This document shows positions 1 to 7,403 of a DNA stretch of 33,940 bases, piece after piece. The notes under the pieces were generated by a model, which saw only the letters and a list, made by a program, of their open reading frames with translations, had not been told where the DNA came from and did no database searches. The position numbers and the translations under genes are program-made. This DNA comes from CAYGUI01 sp964353115 (GTDB lineage: Bacteria > Pseudomonadota > Gammaproteobacteria > JAGOUU01), in contig CAYGUI010000009.1 of NCBI GenBank assembly GCA_964353115.1, forward strand, positions 1 through 33,940. The letters run 5' to 3'. Each line of letters begins with the position of its first letter. The stretch's first letter is position 1.

Positions 1-72
1 AATTATAATAGGCTAAATAAAATAATGCAAGATTTTATAAAAAAAAATTTTCTTTTTTGGAATTAATACCGA

Positions 73-990
73 TTATGAGTCAATAGACAAACTATCGATG
101 GCGTTTTTTAAATCTTTTGGTAGCTCAGACTTTACTGTTATTTTCTCATTAGAAACAGGATGATAGAACTCTAATTCAGTTGCATGAAGTGCCTGTCTTA
201 CCATTCCTAAATTAATTTCAATATTTTTATATCTGCTGTATAGAGAATCACCAACAAGCGGATAACCAATACTTTCCATGTGAACTCTAATTTGATGAGT
301 GCGTCCAGTCTCTAATTTTATTTCTAATAATGTATATTTTTTAAATCTTTTTGAAACTCTATAATGCGTTACAGCATTTTTACCATCTTGCACCACTGCT
401 TTTTTCAAGCGATTATTATGATGACGCCCTATAGGCTTATCAATTTTTCCACCAGATATAATATGACCATGGCATAGTGCAAAATACTTACGTGAAATTT
501 CACGCTCTTGAAGTTTTTCAACTAAATAATTATGTGATTTTAAATTACGCGCAACTAATAACAAACCTGACGTATCTTTATCTATACGATGAATTATTCC
601 AGCTCGCGGTAATTTTTCAAGCTCTGGATAATGATAAAGTAATGCATTAACTAAAGTCCCTTCATAGTGACCAGCTGCTGGATGAACAACAATACCAACT
701 GGTTTATCAACAACAATAAGATCATCGTCACAATAAGCTACGTTAATATCAATATTCTCAGCGCGCCATTTTGTTTCATCTCTTAATTCAGCTTCTATCT
801 GTATATTTTCACCACCAGAAACCAGCCATTTACTAGCTTTAATTTGGTTGTCTACTAAAACATTTCCAGCCTTAACCCAGGACTGTAATCTTGCTCGTGA
901 ATATTCAGGAAATAAAGAGCTAAGTGCATGATCTAAACGTTTACCAGCAAAGTCACTTGAAATTGTTGTTGTAAGAATTATTTTTTCCAT
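73..990 (-). CDS. rluD: 23S rRNA pseudouridine synthase RluD
   Basis: RluD-type enzyme that isomerises uridines in 23S rRNA helix 69 to pseudouridine. The 305-residue product has an N-terminal S4 RNA-binding domain (about residues 14-60) and the RluA-family catalytic core with HRIDKDTSG at 134-142, where D138 is the expected catalytic aspartate, followed by GRTHQIRVHM. I chose the ATG at 990; an in-frame TTG at 1065 would add 25 residues but would overlap the divergent bamD start. Placement divergent from bamD, as in many gammaproteobacteria, favours RluD over RluC. The family assignment is firm; the exact target is from family knowledge. Confidence 0.93.
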   Translation of the reverse strand: MEKIILTTTISSDFAGKRLDHALSSLFPEYSRARLQSWVKAGNVLVDNQIKASKWLVSGGENIQIEAELRDETKWRAENIDINVAYCDDDLIVVDKPVGIVVHPAAGHYEGTLVNALLYHYPELEKLPRAGIIHRIDKDTSGLLLVARNLKSHNYLVEKLQEREISRKYFALCHGHIISGGKIDKPIGRHHNNRLKKAVVQDGKNAVTHYRVSKRFKKYTLLEIKLETGRTHQIRVHMESIGYPLVGDSLYSRYKNIEINLGMVRQALHATELEFYHPVSNEKITVKSELPKDLKNAIDSLSIDS

Positions 991-1052
991 AATAAGGCCA
1001 AAAGCATGATAAAATTCTGATTTAATTAACGGATTATTATAGGGCCAATGCT
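991..1052. promoter_or_regulatory. divergent rluD/bamD promoter region
   Basis: This 62 bp gap must serve both genes. On the minus strand TATAAT lies at 1041-1036, giving a predicted rluD leader of about 40 nt. On plus a TAAAAT-like hexamer at 1010-1015 precedes an AGGG ribosome-binding site at 1041-1044, placed 8 nt before the bamD GTG. Good -35 elements are not obvious on either strand, so these assignments are tentative. Confidence 0.35.
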
Positions 1053-1781
1053 GTGAAAAAGTCAAATTTCTTACTTAGTATTTTATTTTTATTATCTATA
1101 ATATCAACTGGTTACGCTGAAAACCTATATTCTGATAAATTAGATAAACAATTATTCAATGAAGCCAGAAGAGCTCTTAAAAAAGAGAGTTTCCGCGTGG
1201 CATCTGAAAAATACGAAAAATTGCTAAGCTACCACCCTTTTTCACAATATGCCCGCGATGCTGAGCTCGAAATAATTTACGCCTATTATGAAAATAAATC
1301 ATATGTTTACGCGTATTCTTCAGCTAATAATTTTATCGAAATTCACCCTGATGATAAAAACCTTGATTATGTATATTATATGAAAGGATTGATTAATTTT
1401 AGCCGTAATATTGGTTATATTGAGGGATATCTCAATCTTAATATAAGTAAACATGAGCTAGAAAGTTTCAAACTGTCTTTTAATGATTTCAGCATTTTTA
1501 TTAAAAAATATCCTCATAGCATTTATGCCCAAAACGCTAGACAGCATATGATTTATATTAAAAACCTTTTAGCCCAGCATGAATTATATATTGCTAATTT
1601 TTACCTAAAACGCAAGGCATATGTCGCTGCACTTAATAGATTTAATAATTTAGTAATCAGTTATCCTGACACTAAATCAGCATATGATGCTCTAAAAGCA
1701 CTGCCAAATATTTATCAAAAAATTAATTTAAATAATACTGCTACAATTACAAAAGAAATTATTATTGATAATTATTCATGA
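1053..1781 (+). CDS. bamD: outer membrane assembly factor BamD, non-lipoprotein form
   Basis: BamD (YfiO/ComL) is the essential TPR partner of BamA in outer-membrane protein assembly. The 242-residue product starts at GTG with AGGG 8 nt upstream. It has a signal-like N-terminus (KK, hydrophobic core 6-18, GYA|EN, predicted cleavage after A22), then TPR repeats with the family segment HPFSQYARDAELEIIYAYY and the later YPHS...YPDT repeat motifs. The protein contains no cysteine, so the lipobox cysteine that anchors other BamD proteins is absent, and no in-frame upstream start could supply one. It would be released to the periplasm or held only by protein contacts. Its stop overlaps the next start as ATGA, implying translational coupling. 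Confidence 0.88.
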   Translation: MKKSNFLLSILFLLSIISTGYAENLYSDKLDKQLFNEARRALKKESFRVASEKYEKLLSYHPFSQYARDAELEIIYAYYENKSYVYAYSSANNFIEIHPDDKNLDYVYYMKGLINFSRNIGYIEGYLNLNISKHELESFKLSFNDFSIFIKKYPHSIYAQNARQHMIYIKNLLAQHELYIANFYLKRKAYVAALNRFNNLVISYPDTKSAYDALKALPNIYQKINLNNTATITKEIIIDNYS

Positions 1782-3094
1782 ATTTTAGTTATAGCAAGCA
1801 AGATGATTTAAAAATAGCAAAGTTATTTCCGGTATTAACGCGAAAGGAATTACTTTCAAACAATATTATTTACCAATTAGTAAATAATATTCGTAAAATA
1901 AGTGAGCTTGAAGCAGAGCCATTTAAAAATTTATATTTAAATTTCATAGTTCATTATGTGGAATTTATGCAAGCACTTCCTAACTTACGCTACCCAGTAT
2001 TTCGTTGTGACTATGGGCAAATAGAAATTGCTCTTAAAAGAGCTTCATATATTGTAGATTTTTGCTCACACAAAAAAATTCCTATTCCAGAAAAACCACA
2101 AAATATAACCCAAGAACTACATGAAGCTATTTGGGACTTTGCCTTATTTAGTGCTGCTATTTTAATTGATGCAGGACAAGTCGTTGATCGTTTTGTAATA
2201 GAAAAAAGTAATGATAAGCATAAGAATTTGGGAAAATGGGAAATGCTGGAAGAAAATCTATTACAGAATAAAATCACACATTATAAAATTAATCATATAA
2301 CTCAAAGGCCACAACACGAATTAGCAAAAAAATTAAATGTATTACTTGCTAAACAAATTATCCCTGATCATATTTTTACTTGGATGATGCAAGATGAGCC
2401 CATATTTTTAGAATGGCTTAATTTTTTAGAAGGAAATAACTCTGGTAGCGGGGAGATTCAAAATGCTGTTTTATTATCAATTAGAAAAATGGCGCAAGAT
2501 ATTGGGTTTATTTTACCGGATATCAACGAAAAATTTGAATTTTTTGAAGAATTTTTACATCAAGGCGAGCTAGACGATCACTATATTGAAACTGATAAAT
2601 TAATTCATGAAAAAGTTTCTGCTAATAATTTATCTGATGAAAAAATTGGTGATGCGTTTATAGCATGGCTCAAAGAAGAAATTGCTACGAAAAATATAGA
2701 CATTAATCAATCGAGCTCTTTTATACATATTTTAGAAAATGGTTTTTTAATGTTAACACCAGAAGCTTTTTCTAAATTTATTGCGCGCTATCCAATGTTT
2801 GGAACCTGGGAAACCGTGCGTCATGCAATGGAAAAACTTGGCGTCACACCATCTCTTGCAACTAATATGATTTATGCGCAAAATTTTTTAAATCGTGAAA
2901 TAGCTAAAAAAAATCCTAAGCAAAGCGCACTGGTTTTTAACAACCTAAACATTCTTTTTGATAAAAGCAATACTCCTGAAGTAAGTAAATATTTATCTAA
3001 TCAAAAAATTCCAGACAATCAATTAAAAGATCTATACCCAACAGCTAAAACCATACCAAAAGGGAACAGCAATAGTCCTGGCCAACATAATTAA
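1778..3094 (+). CDS. TraI_2 / MobH relaxase-like protein with degenerate HD site
   Basis: The 438-residue protein resembles the TraI_2 N-terminal domain of MobH-type relaxases from PFGI-1-like integrative elements (about residues 20-235: LLSNN...VEFMQALP...WDFALFSAAILIDAG...WLNFLEG) and then the TraI_2_C domain (about 293-365: FIAWLKEE...IHILENGFLMLTPEAFSKF). In active members the first part carries HH, H and HDIG metal ligands. Here these positions read roughly PVF (73-75), QIEIALK (81-87) and IDAG (130-133), so metal binding and nicking are not expected. No transfer genes lie nearby. It is coupled by ATGA to bamD, suggesting a domesticated chromosomal role. Recognition is from motif memory, not a search; the function is unknown. 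Confidence 0.6.
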   Translation: MNFSYSKQDDLKIAKLFPVLTRKELLSNNIIYQLVNNIRKISELEAEPFKNLYLNFIVHYVEFMQALPNLRYPVFRCDYGQIEIALKRASYIVDFCSHKKIPIPEKPQNITQELHEAIWDFALFSAAILIDAGQVVDRFVIEKSNDKHKNLGKWEMLEENLLQNKITHYKINHITQRPQHELAKKLNVLLAKQIIPDHIFTWMMQDEPIFLEWLNFLEGNNSGSGEIQNAVLLSIRKMAQDIGFILPDINEKFEFFEEFLHQGELDDHYIETDKLIHEKVSANNLSDEKIGDAFIAWLKEEIATKNIDINQSSSFIHILENGFLMLTPEAFSKFIARYPMFGTWETVRHAMEKLGVTPSLATNMIYAQNFLNREIAKKNPKQSALVFNNLNILFDKSNTPEVSKYLSNQKIPDNQLKDLYPTAKTIPKGNSNSPGQHN

Positions 3095-3111
3095 TTTGTG
3101 CTACTCTTTTG

Positions 3112-3181
3112 ATAGCATCTTAGCCTTTCATAATTAATTTTGGGCGAGACACCTTTGTTTGGAGAAAGGTTAAGATGCTAT
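3112..3181 (+). repeat. 18-bp-stem hairpin before the sugar-activation genes
   Basis: Bases 3112-3129 and 3164-3181 are reverse complements over 18 positions except for one G-U pair, with a 34-nt loop. The right arm ends 9 nt before the ATG of the nucleotidyltransferase gene. The loop edge and right arm contain GGAGAAAGG (3161-3169), the only strong Shine-Dalgarno-like sequence here, 21 nt upstream of that ATG. No T-run follows, so it is not a classical terminator. It may be a regulatory hairpin or a dispersed palindromic element. Confidence 0.65.
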
Positions 3182-3198
3182 TTAATTATCATGAGTAA
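3175..3198 (+). other. possible 7-codon leader ORF overlapping the next start
   Basis: An ATG at 3175 sits 5 nt after AAGG of the GGAGAAAGG motif and opens a seven-codon frame (MLFNYHE) whose TAA at 3196-3198 lies just past the ATG at 3191. This arrangement would suit reinitiation of the nucleotidyltransferase, which has no well-spaced ribosome-binding site of its own. The ATG lies inside the right arm of the hairpin. It is too short to judge by coding signal, so this is speculative. Confidence 0.25.
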
Positions 3199-3598
3199 AC
3201 AACAAATTATTTTTACAAACGGCTGCTTTGATATTTTACATATTGGGCACATAAAGCTATTAGAATTTTGCTATAACATTGAAAAAAATAATAAGGTTAT
3301 AGTTGGTCTAAACAGCGATAAAAGTATTAGGGGCTTAAAAGGCCCGACACGACCAATAAATAATCAAACTAATAGGAAAAAAGTTTTAGAATCAATAAAA
3401 TTTGTTGATCAAGTTATTATTTTTGACGAGCCAACACCTATTAACTTAATTAAAAAAATTCAGCCTGATATAATCGTCAAAGGCGGTGATTATAAACCTG
3501 AAGAAGTAGTTGGTAATGAAATAGCAAAAGTCGTTATTTTTAATTTTATAGATGGATATTCAACAACAAAAACTCTCGAACGTATTGCTGATTGGTGA
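3191..3598 (+). CDS. HldE C-domain-like nucleotidyltransferase (heptose-1-P type)
   Basis: The 135-residue cytidylyltransferase-fold protein carries FTNGCFDILHIGH (8-20; GCFD and HxGH are the nucleotide-binding motifs), LNSDKSIRGLKGPTRPIN (40-57) and VKGGDY...GYSTT (96-125), all hallmarks of the RfaE/HldE adenylyltransferase domain that makes ADP-heptose from heptose-1-phosphate. The ATG at 3191 matches the domain start; a TTG at 3140 in frame adds unrelated sequence. Its end overlaps the kinase gene by 47 bp in another frame. Free-standing domains of this type also serve GDP- or CDP-sugar routes, so the nucleotide and sugar are not certain. Confidence 0.8.
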   Translation: MSKQQIIFTNGCFDILHIGHIKLLEFCYNIEKNNKVIVGLNSDKSIRGLKGPTRPINNQTNRKKVLESIKFVDQVIIFDEPTPINLIKKIQPDIIVKGGDYKPEEVVGNEIAKVVIFNFIDGYSTTKTLERIADW

Positions 3599-4361
3599 TA
3601 CTTGCAAAGACATTTACCATTTTGGAACTTGCAGTCGCCTTTCACCAGAGGCACCTGTTCCTGTATTTGTAGAAAAAGAAGTAGAAACCAAAGATGGTAT
3701 GGCACTTAATGTGGCCAATAATTTATTATCTTTAGGCTCACACGTAAAAACTTTTTTTCCTGCAACAACTATAGAAAAACATCGCTTTGTTGATAGCGGT
3801 TTTAATCATCATATATTACGCTGTGATAAAAATGAGCATGTAAAAATTACACCAGCAAGCCTAAAAAATTTATTAGAAAATAATTTTTTAGAAAATATAA
3901 AGTACTTAATTATCAGCGACTATAACAAAGGTTTTATTACTGCTGATTTTTTAGGTGATTTAAGTGAATACTGCGCGCTTAAAAATATTTATTTATTTAT
4001 CGATACTAAAAAAACTGATTTATCTAATATTAAAAAATCTTTTATTAAAATAAATAAAAAAGAGCGCCAAGAGCTCGTTAACTTTTCTGATGGCTGTGAT
4101 TTTATTGTGACCTTAGGATCAGAAGGTGCTCAATATCAAAATAAGATTTATCCAGCACAAAAAACCACTGTCTATGACGTATGTGGCGCTGGTGATACCT
4201 TTTTAGCAGGTCTTGTACATAATTTTATAAGAACTCAAAATATAGCTGCAAGCATACAATTTGCTAATCAATGCGCTAGAATTGCAGTCTCTAAATTTGG
4301 TACTTATGTTTTAACTACTGAAGATGTTTTAGAAATTTATGAAAAAGAAATACATTGTTGA
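3552..4361 (+). CDS. PfkB-family heptose-phosphate kinase (HldE N-domain-like)
   Basis: This 269-residue ribokinase-fold protein resembles the kinase domain of HldE: VLLIGDTCKDIYHFG (11-25), SRLSPEAPVPV (28-38), a glycine/NVA substrate loop read as KDGMALNVA (47-55), and the catalytic GAGDTF at 212-217 with D215 as general base. In HldE this half phosphorylates heptose-7-phosphate at C1. It is shorter than the usual roughly 315-residue domain. In fused HldE the kinase comes first; here it follows the nucleotidyltransferase as a separate overlapping gene. No gmhA lies in the window. Kinase fold is firm; the substrate is inferred from similarity and neighbours. Confidence 0.78.
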   Translation: MDIQQQKLSNVLLIGDTCKDIYHFGTCSRLSPEAPVPVFVEKEVETKDGMALNVANNLLSLGSHVKTFFPATTIEKHRFVDSGFNHHILRCDKNEHVKITPASLKNLLENNFLENIKYLIISDYNKGFITADFLGDLSEYCALKNIYLFIDTKKTDLSNIKKSFIKINKKERQELVNFSDGCDFIVTLGSEGAQYQNKIYPAQKTTVYDVCGAGDTFLAGLVHNFIRTQNIAASIQFANQCARIAVSKFGTYVLTTEDVLEIYEKEIHC

Positions 4362-4665
4362 TATCGATGGCACAATTTGTCATCCTACAAAAGATGCAAG
4401 CTATCAAGATATCGGTCCGTTATCTCAACGCATAGAAAAATTAAATAAATTATATGATGAAGGCCATACTATGGTTTATTTTACCGCTCGCGGTATGGGT
4501 CGTAATTTAGATAACGCTGATAAATGCTATCAAGACTTCTATGACTTAACTCTGCAGCAGTTAGAAAATTGGGGCGTTAAATTTCATAAATTAATTCTCG
4601 GCAAACCATCTGGCGATATTTATATCGACGATAAAGCGGTTAATGCCGAGGATTTTTTTGGGTAA
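4339..4665 (+). CDS. small HAD phosphatase, capsular-polysaccharide type
   Basis: The 108-residue HAD-fold protein has DIDGT (8-12; D8 nucleophile, D10 acid/base), FTARG (48-52), WGVKFHKLILGKP (78-90; lysine of motif III) and YIDDKA (95-100; acidic motif IV). It matches compact HAD phosphatases found in capsule and LPS sugar loci. It overlaps the kinase gene by 23 bp, so the three genes are translated together. A phosphatase is the expected middle step between the kinase and the nucleotidyltransferase (heptose-1,7-bisphosphate to heptose-1-phosphate, GmhB's job), so it may substitute for GmhB. That role is inference; it is smaller than GmhB and of a different subfamily. Confidence 0.75.
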   Translation: MKKKYIVDIDGTICHPTKDASYQDIGPLSQRIEKLNKLYDEGHTMVYFTARGMGRNLDNADKCYQDFYDLTLQQLENWGVKFHKLILGKPSGDIYIDDKAVNAEDFFG

Positions 4666-4709
4666 AATTTCCACCACGCTATCGCGCAGAGAATACATAT
4701 GCTAAAAAA

Positions 4710-5006
4710 TTAATTACCCATGCTTTGATTAATCATCTCACGCAATTTATGACCTGCTGTAAAAGTTACAACACGACGTGCAGAGATTTCTTTTTCTTCA
4801 CCAGTTTTTGGATTACGACCAGGGCGCGCGCTTTTATCTCGTAGAACAAAATTTCCAAAACTTGAAATTTTAATTGAGCGGCCTTTTACTAATGTATCGC
4901 ACAAAACATTAAAAAACTCATCTACAATAGTTTTTGCGTCTTGGCGATTATAATTTAAACTTTTTACTAAATGTTCTGTTAATTCAGCTTTTGTCACTGT
5001 AGCCAT
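4710..5006 (-). CDS. ihfA: integration host factor alpha subunit
   Basis: DNA-bending protein of the HU/IHF family; the alpha subunit pairs with IhfB. The 98-residue product has the IHF-alpha arm segment RPGRNPKTGEE and RVVTFTAGHKLRE near the C-terminus. The start is ATG at 5006, because AAGGG sits 9 nt upstream; an ATG at 5015 directly abuts that site and is too close. The start lies inside the end of pheT (23 bp overlap), the conserved pheST-ihfA order, which supports the alpha rather than the beta subunit. Confidence 0.95.
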   Translation of the reverse strand: MATVTKAELTEHLVKSLNYNRQDAKTIVDEFFNVLCDTLVKGRSIKISSFGNFVLRDKSARPGRNPKTGEEKEISARRVVTFTAGHKLREMINQSMGN

Positions 5007-7389
5007 ATTTATCATCCCTTATTGTGGCATTGTACTCACTCTTAAGCTTAGCTAAAATATCTTTGATAATAGAATTCACTTCATCATCTACCAAAGTACG
5101 ATTATCAGCTTGCAAAATTAAGCTGATTGCCAAACTTTTAGAGCCCTCTGTTATATTACTTCCTGTATAAACATCGAATATATTAATACTTTTTAGCAGA
5201 TCATTGACAGTATTAGCAACCAAATCAGTGATTTTTTGTGAATTTATCTCATTATTTATTAAAATTGCTAAATCTCGACGTACTGCCGGATATTTAGAAA
5301 TAACTTTGAAAGACCTTTTTTCTTCACCTAAAAATACTTTAGCATCTAATTCAGCAACTATTACTGAGTTAGGTAGACCTAATTTCTGTTGCAATGCTGG
5401 ATGCAATGTTCCCACAAATCCACAAGATTTATTATTAATAATAATTTCAGCAGACTGAGCTGGATGCAATATTTTATTATTATTAATTTCTACAAATTTA
5501 ATATTTTTAAAATCAAAATTACTAAATAAACTTAATAAATCTCCTTTTAGATCATAAAAATCAAATTTATCTTTAGAATTTTGTAGCCAATTTTCAGCAA
5601 AGCGCGAACCACCAATTACTAACGCTAATTTTTCTTGCTCGCCATTTTCAAAATAACAATTCCCTACTTCAAATAATTTTACTCGAGTATTTTGGTGATC
5701 AAAATTGTATCGCAAATTTGGCAAAAGACCTGCCAAAATAGTAGTACGCATTGATTTTAAGTCTTCTGAAATAGGATTAATTAAATCTAGTGATTTGTTT
5801 TTTTGATCTAATAATTGCTGAACTTTTGGATCACAAAAACTATAATTAATAGCTTCATGATAAGATTGCTGCATTAAAATATTTCTTATTTTATTAAAAG
5901 CATTAAATTTTTTATTTTTTGAAATAAATTTTAATTCACGCTCTGGCATTTTAGATGGTAAATTCGCATAGCCATAAACACGAGCAACCTCTTCAACCAA
6001 ATCCATGTCTTCTTTTAGATCATAACGATGCCCTGGAATTTGCCAAGTATCATTTTCTAATTTCTTTAAATCTAAATTAGATAAAATTTTATCAATATCT
6101 TCTTGTGATATTGCAGAGCCTAATATTTTATTTACTTTATTTTGATTTAAAATAATTACTTTTGGCTCAATTTTACTTTCATATCCAGATATTTCACCAC
6201 ACTCACCACCACAAATCTCAGTAATTAAAGTTGCCGCACGCGAAATAGCAATTTTCGGTAAATTATAATCAACGCCACGTTCATAACGATAAGAAGAGTC
6301 AGTTGAGATTCCGTATTTGCGCGCTCGAGCAATAGTTTCTGGTTGATATGTAGCAACTTCTAAAATAATATTTTGGGTTTCTTGAGTAATACTTGACTCA
6401 AGACCGCCAATTATACCTGCAATACTTAATATTTTATTATTATCAGTAATTACTAAAGTATCTTGATCTAATTTAATAATCTTATTATTTAATATTTCAA
6501 GATTTTCACCAGTTTTTGATTTTCTAACAATAAGATCACCGTCAACTTTGTCAAAATCAAACGCGTGCATTGGTTGACCAAGTTCTAACATTACATAATT
6601 TGTAATATCAACTATTGGCGAAATAGGCTTAATATTACTTTGCTTTAAGCGATTTACTAACCAATCAGGAGACTTGGTATTTTCTGAGTTATTTATGTTT
6701 TTAATTTTTAATGTTAAAAAATTAGGAACTATATTAAGCATGTCATTACGAGAAGCGTTAGCTTCAAAGCAATTTTTTTCTTTTATGACTTTTTGCTGAA
6801 TTGCTTCGCTCGCTTGCAATGACGAGTTATTTAAAGCGGCAATCTCACGAGAAAGGCCTTTAGCACTTAAGCAATCACCTCTATTTGGCGTAATAGATAT
6901 ATCTAAAATACTATCTGCTGAATTTAGATTCAAATATTCAATTAAATCTTTACCAACTGGCGCATCTTGTGTCAATAACCAAATCCCATCACTGCTATCA
7001 GCTAGACCCAATTCAGACTCAGAACAAATCATTCCTTGCGATTCTACACCGCGAAGTTTACTTTTTTTAATTTTGAAATTTCCGTTATCTAATTTAGCAC
7101 CAATTACCGCAACTGGAACTATTGCATCTTTGTGTACGTTTTTAGCTCCACAAACTATTTGTAATAAATTATTTTTATCACCAACATCAACAGAGCATAC
7201 GCGTAATTTATCAGCATCAGGATGTTGATTAATATCAATTACTTTCCCAATAACTACATTAGTAAAAGTAGGCTTTTGGCTAATAATTTCTTCAACTTCA
7301 ATACCAGCCATTGTTAACTGCTCAGCAATTTCTTCAATAGAAATTTTTGGATCAAACCACTCACGTAACCAAGATTCACTAATTTTCAT
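4984..7389 (-). CDS. pheT: phenylalanyl-tRNA synthetase beta subunit
   Basis: Beta subunit of the heterotetrameric PheRS that charges tRNA-Phe. The 801-residue product (E. coli about 795) contains the EMAP-like tRNA-binding domain (about 41-150), B3/B4 editing and B5 domains (VDITNYVMLELGQPMHAFD; about 210-480), a core-like domain, and the ferredoxin-fold anticodon-binding domain at the C-terminus (KYPAVRRDLAIL onward). It lies 14 bp after pheS. A palindromic repeat at 6742-6826 encodes residues 188-216, just after REIAALN, and the usual CPRY motif that follows is degraded to VPNF. The frame stays open, so the protein is probably functional with a remodelled linker. Confidence 0.96.
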   Translation of the reverse strand: MKISESWLREWFDPKISIEEIAEQLTMAGIEVEEIISQKPTFTNVVIGKVIDINQHPDADKLRVCSVDVGDKNNLLQIVCGAKNVHKDAIVPVAVIGAKLDNGNFKIKKSKLRGVESQGMICSESELGLADSSDGIWLLTQDAPVGKDLIEYLNLNSADSILDISITPNRGDCLSAKGLSREIAALNNSSLQASEAIQQKVIKEKNCFEANASRNDMLNIVPNFLTLKIKNINNSENTKSPDWLVNRLKQSNIKPISPIVDITNYVMLELGQPMHAFDFDKVDGDLIVRKSKTGENLEILNNKIIKLDQDTLVITDNNKILSIAGIIGGLESSITQETQNIILEVATYQPETIARARKYGISTDSSYRYERGVDYNLPKIAISRAATLITEICGGECGEISGYESKIEPKVIILNQNKVNKILGSAISQEDIDKILSNLDLKKLENDTWQIPGHRYDLKEDMDLVEEVARVYGYANLPSKMPERELKFISKNKKFNAFNKIRNILMQQSYHEAINYSFCDPKVQQLLDQKNKSLDLINPISEDLKSMRTTILAGLLPNLRYNFDHQNTRVKLFEVGNCYFENGEQEKLALVIGGSRFAENWLQNSKDKFDFYDLKGDLLSLFSNFDFKNIKFVEINNNKILHPAQSAEIIINNKSCGFVGTLHPALQQKLGLPNSVIVAELDAKVFLGEEKRSFKVISKYPAVRRDLAILINNEINSQKITDLVANTVNDLLKSINIFDVYTGSNITEGSKSLAISLILQADNRTLVDDEVNSIIKDILAKLKSEYNATIRDDKYGYSDKS
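6742..6826. repeat. palindromic element inside pheT
   Basis: An imperfect palindrome of about 85 bp. The left arm begins GTCATTACGAGAAGCG and runs to AAAGCAATT; the right arm begins AATTGCTTCGCTCGC and ends TTGCAATGACGAG. These arms match the widespread GTCATTGCGAG...GAAGCAAT class of dispersed repeats known from Rickettsia and other bacteria. It lies in frame within pheT, supplying residues 188-216 in a linker between domains. Confidence 0.7.
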
Positions 7390-7403
7390 GATAAAGACTA
7401 AAA

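Noticed and set aside
40..60. Terminator after rluD
   Set aside because: Only an A-tract next to a T-tract; no G+C stem is present, so a Rho-independent terminator cannot be supported.
991..1065. N-terminal extension of rluD from a TTG at 1065
   Set aside because: It would run into the divergent bamD start, the extra residues do not resemble RluD, and ATG 990 fits the S4 domain start.
3140..3190. Longer nucleotidyltransferase starting at TTG 3140
   Set aside because: The extension lies across the hairpin, has no ribosome-binding site and is unlike the family; ATG 3191 begins two residues before the fold.
3552..3598. Frameshifted single HldE gene
   Set aside because: The transferase ends naturally at GYSTTKTLERIADW and the kinase starts naturally; the domain order is the reverse of HldE, so these are two overlapping genes.
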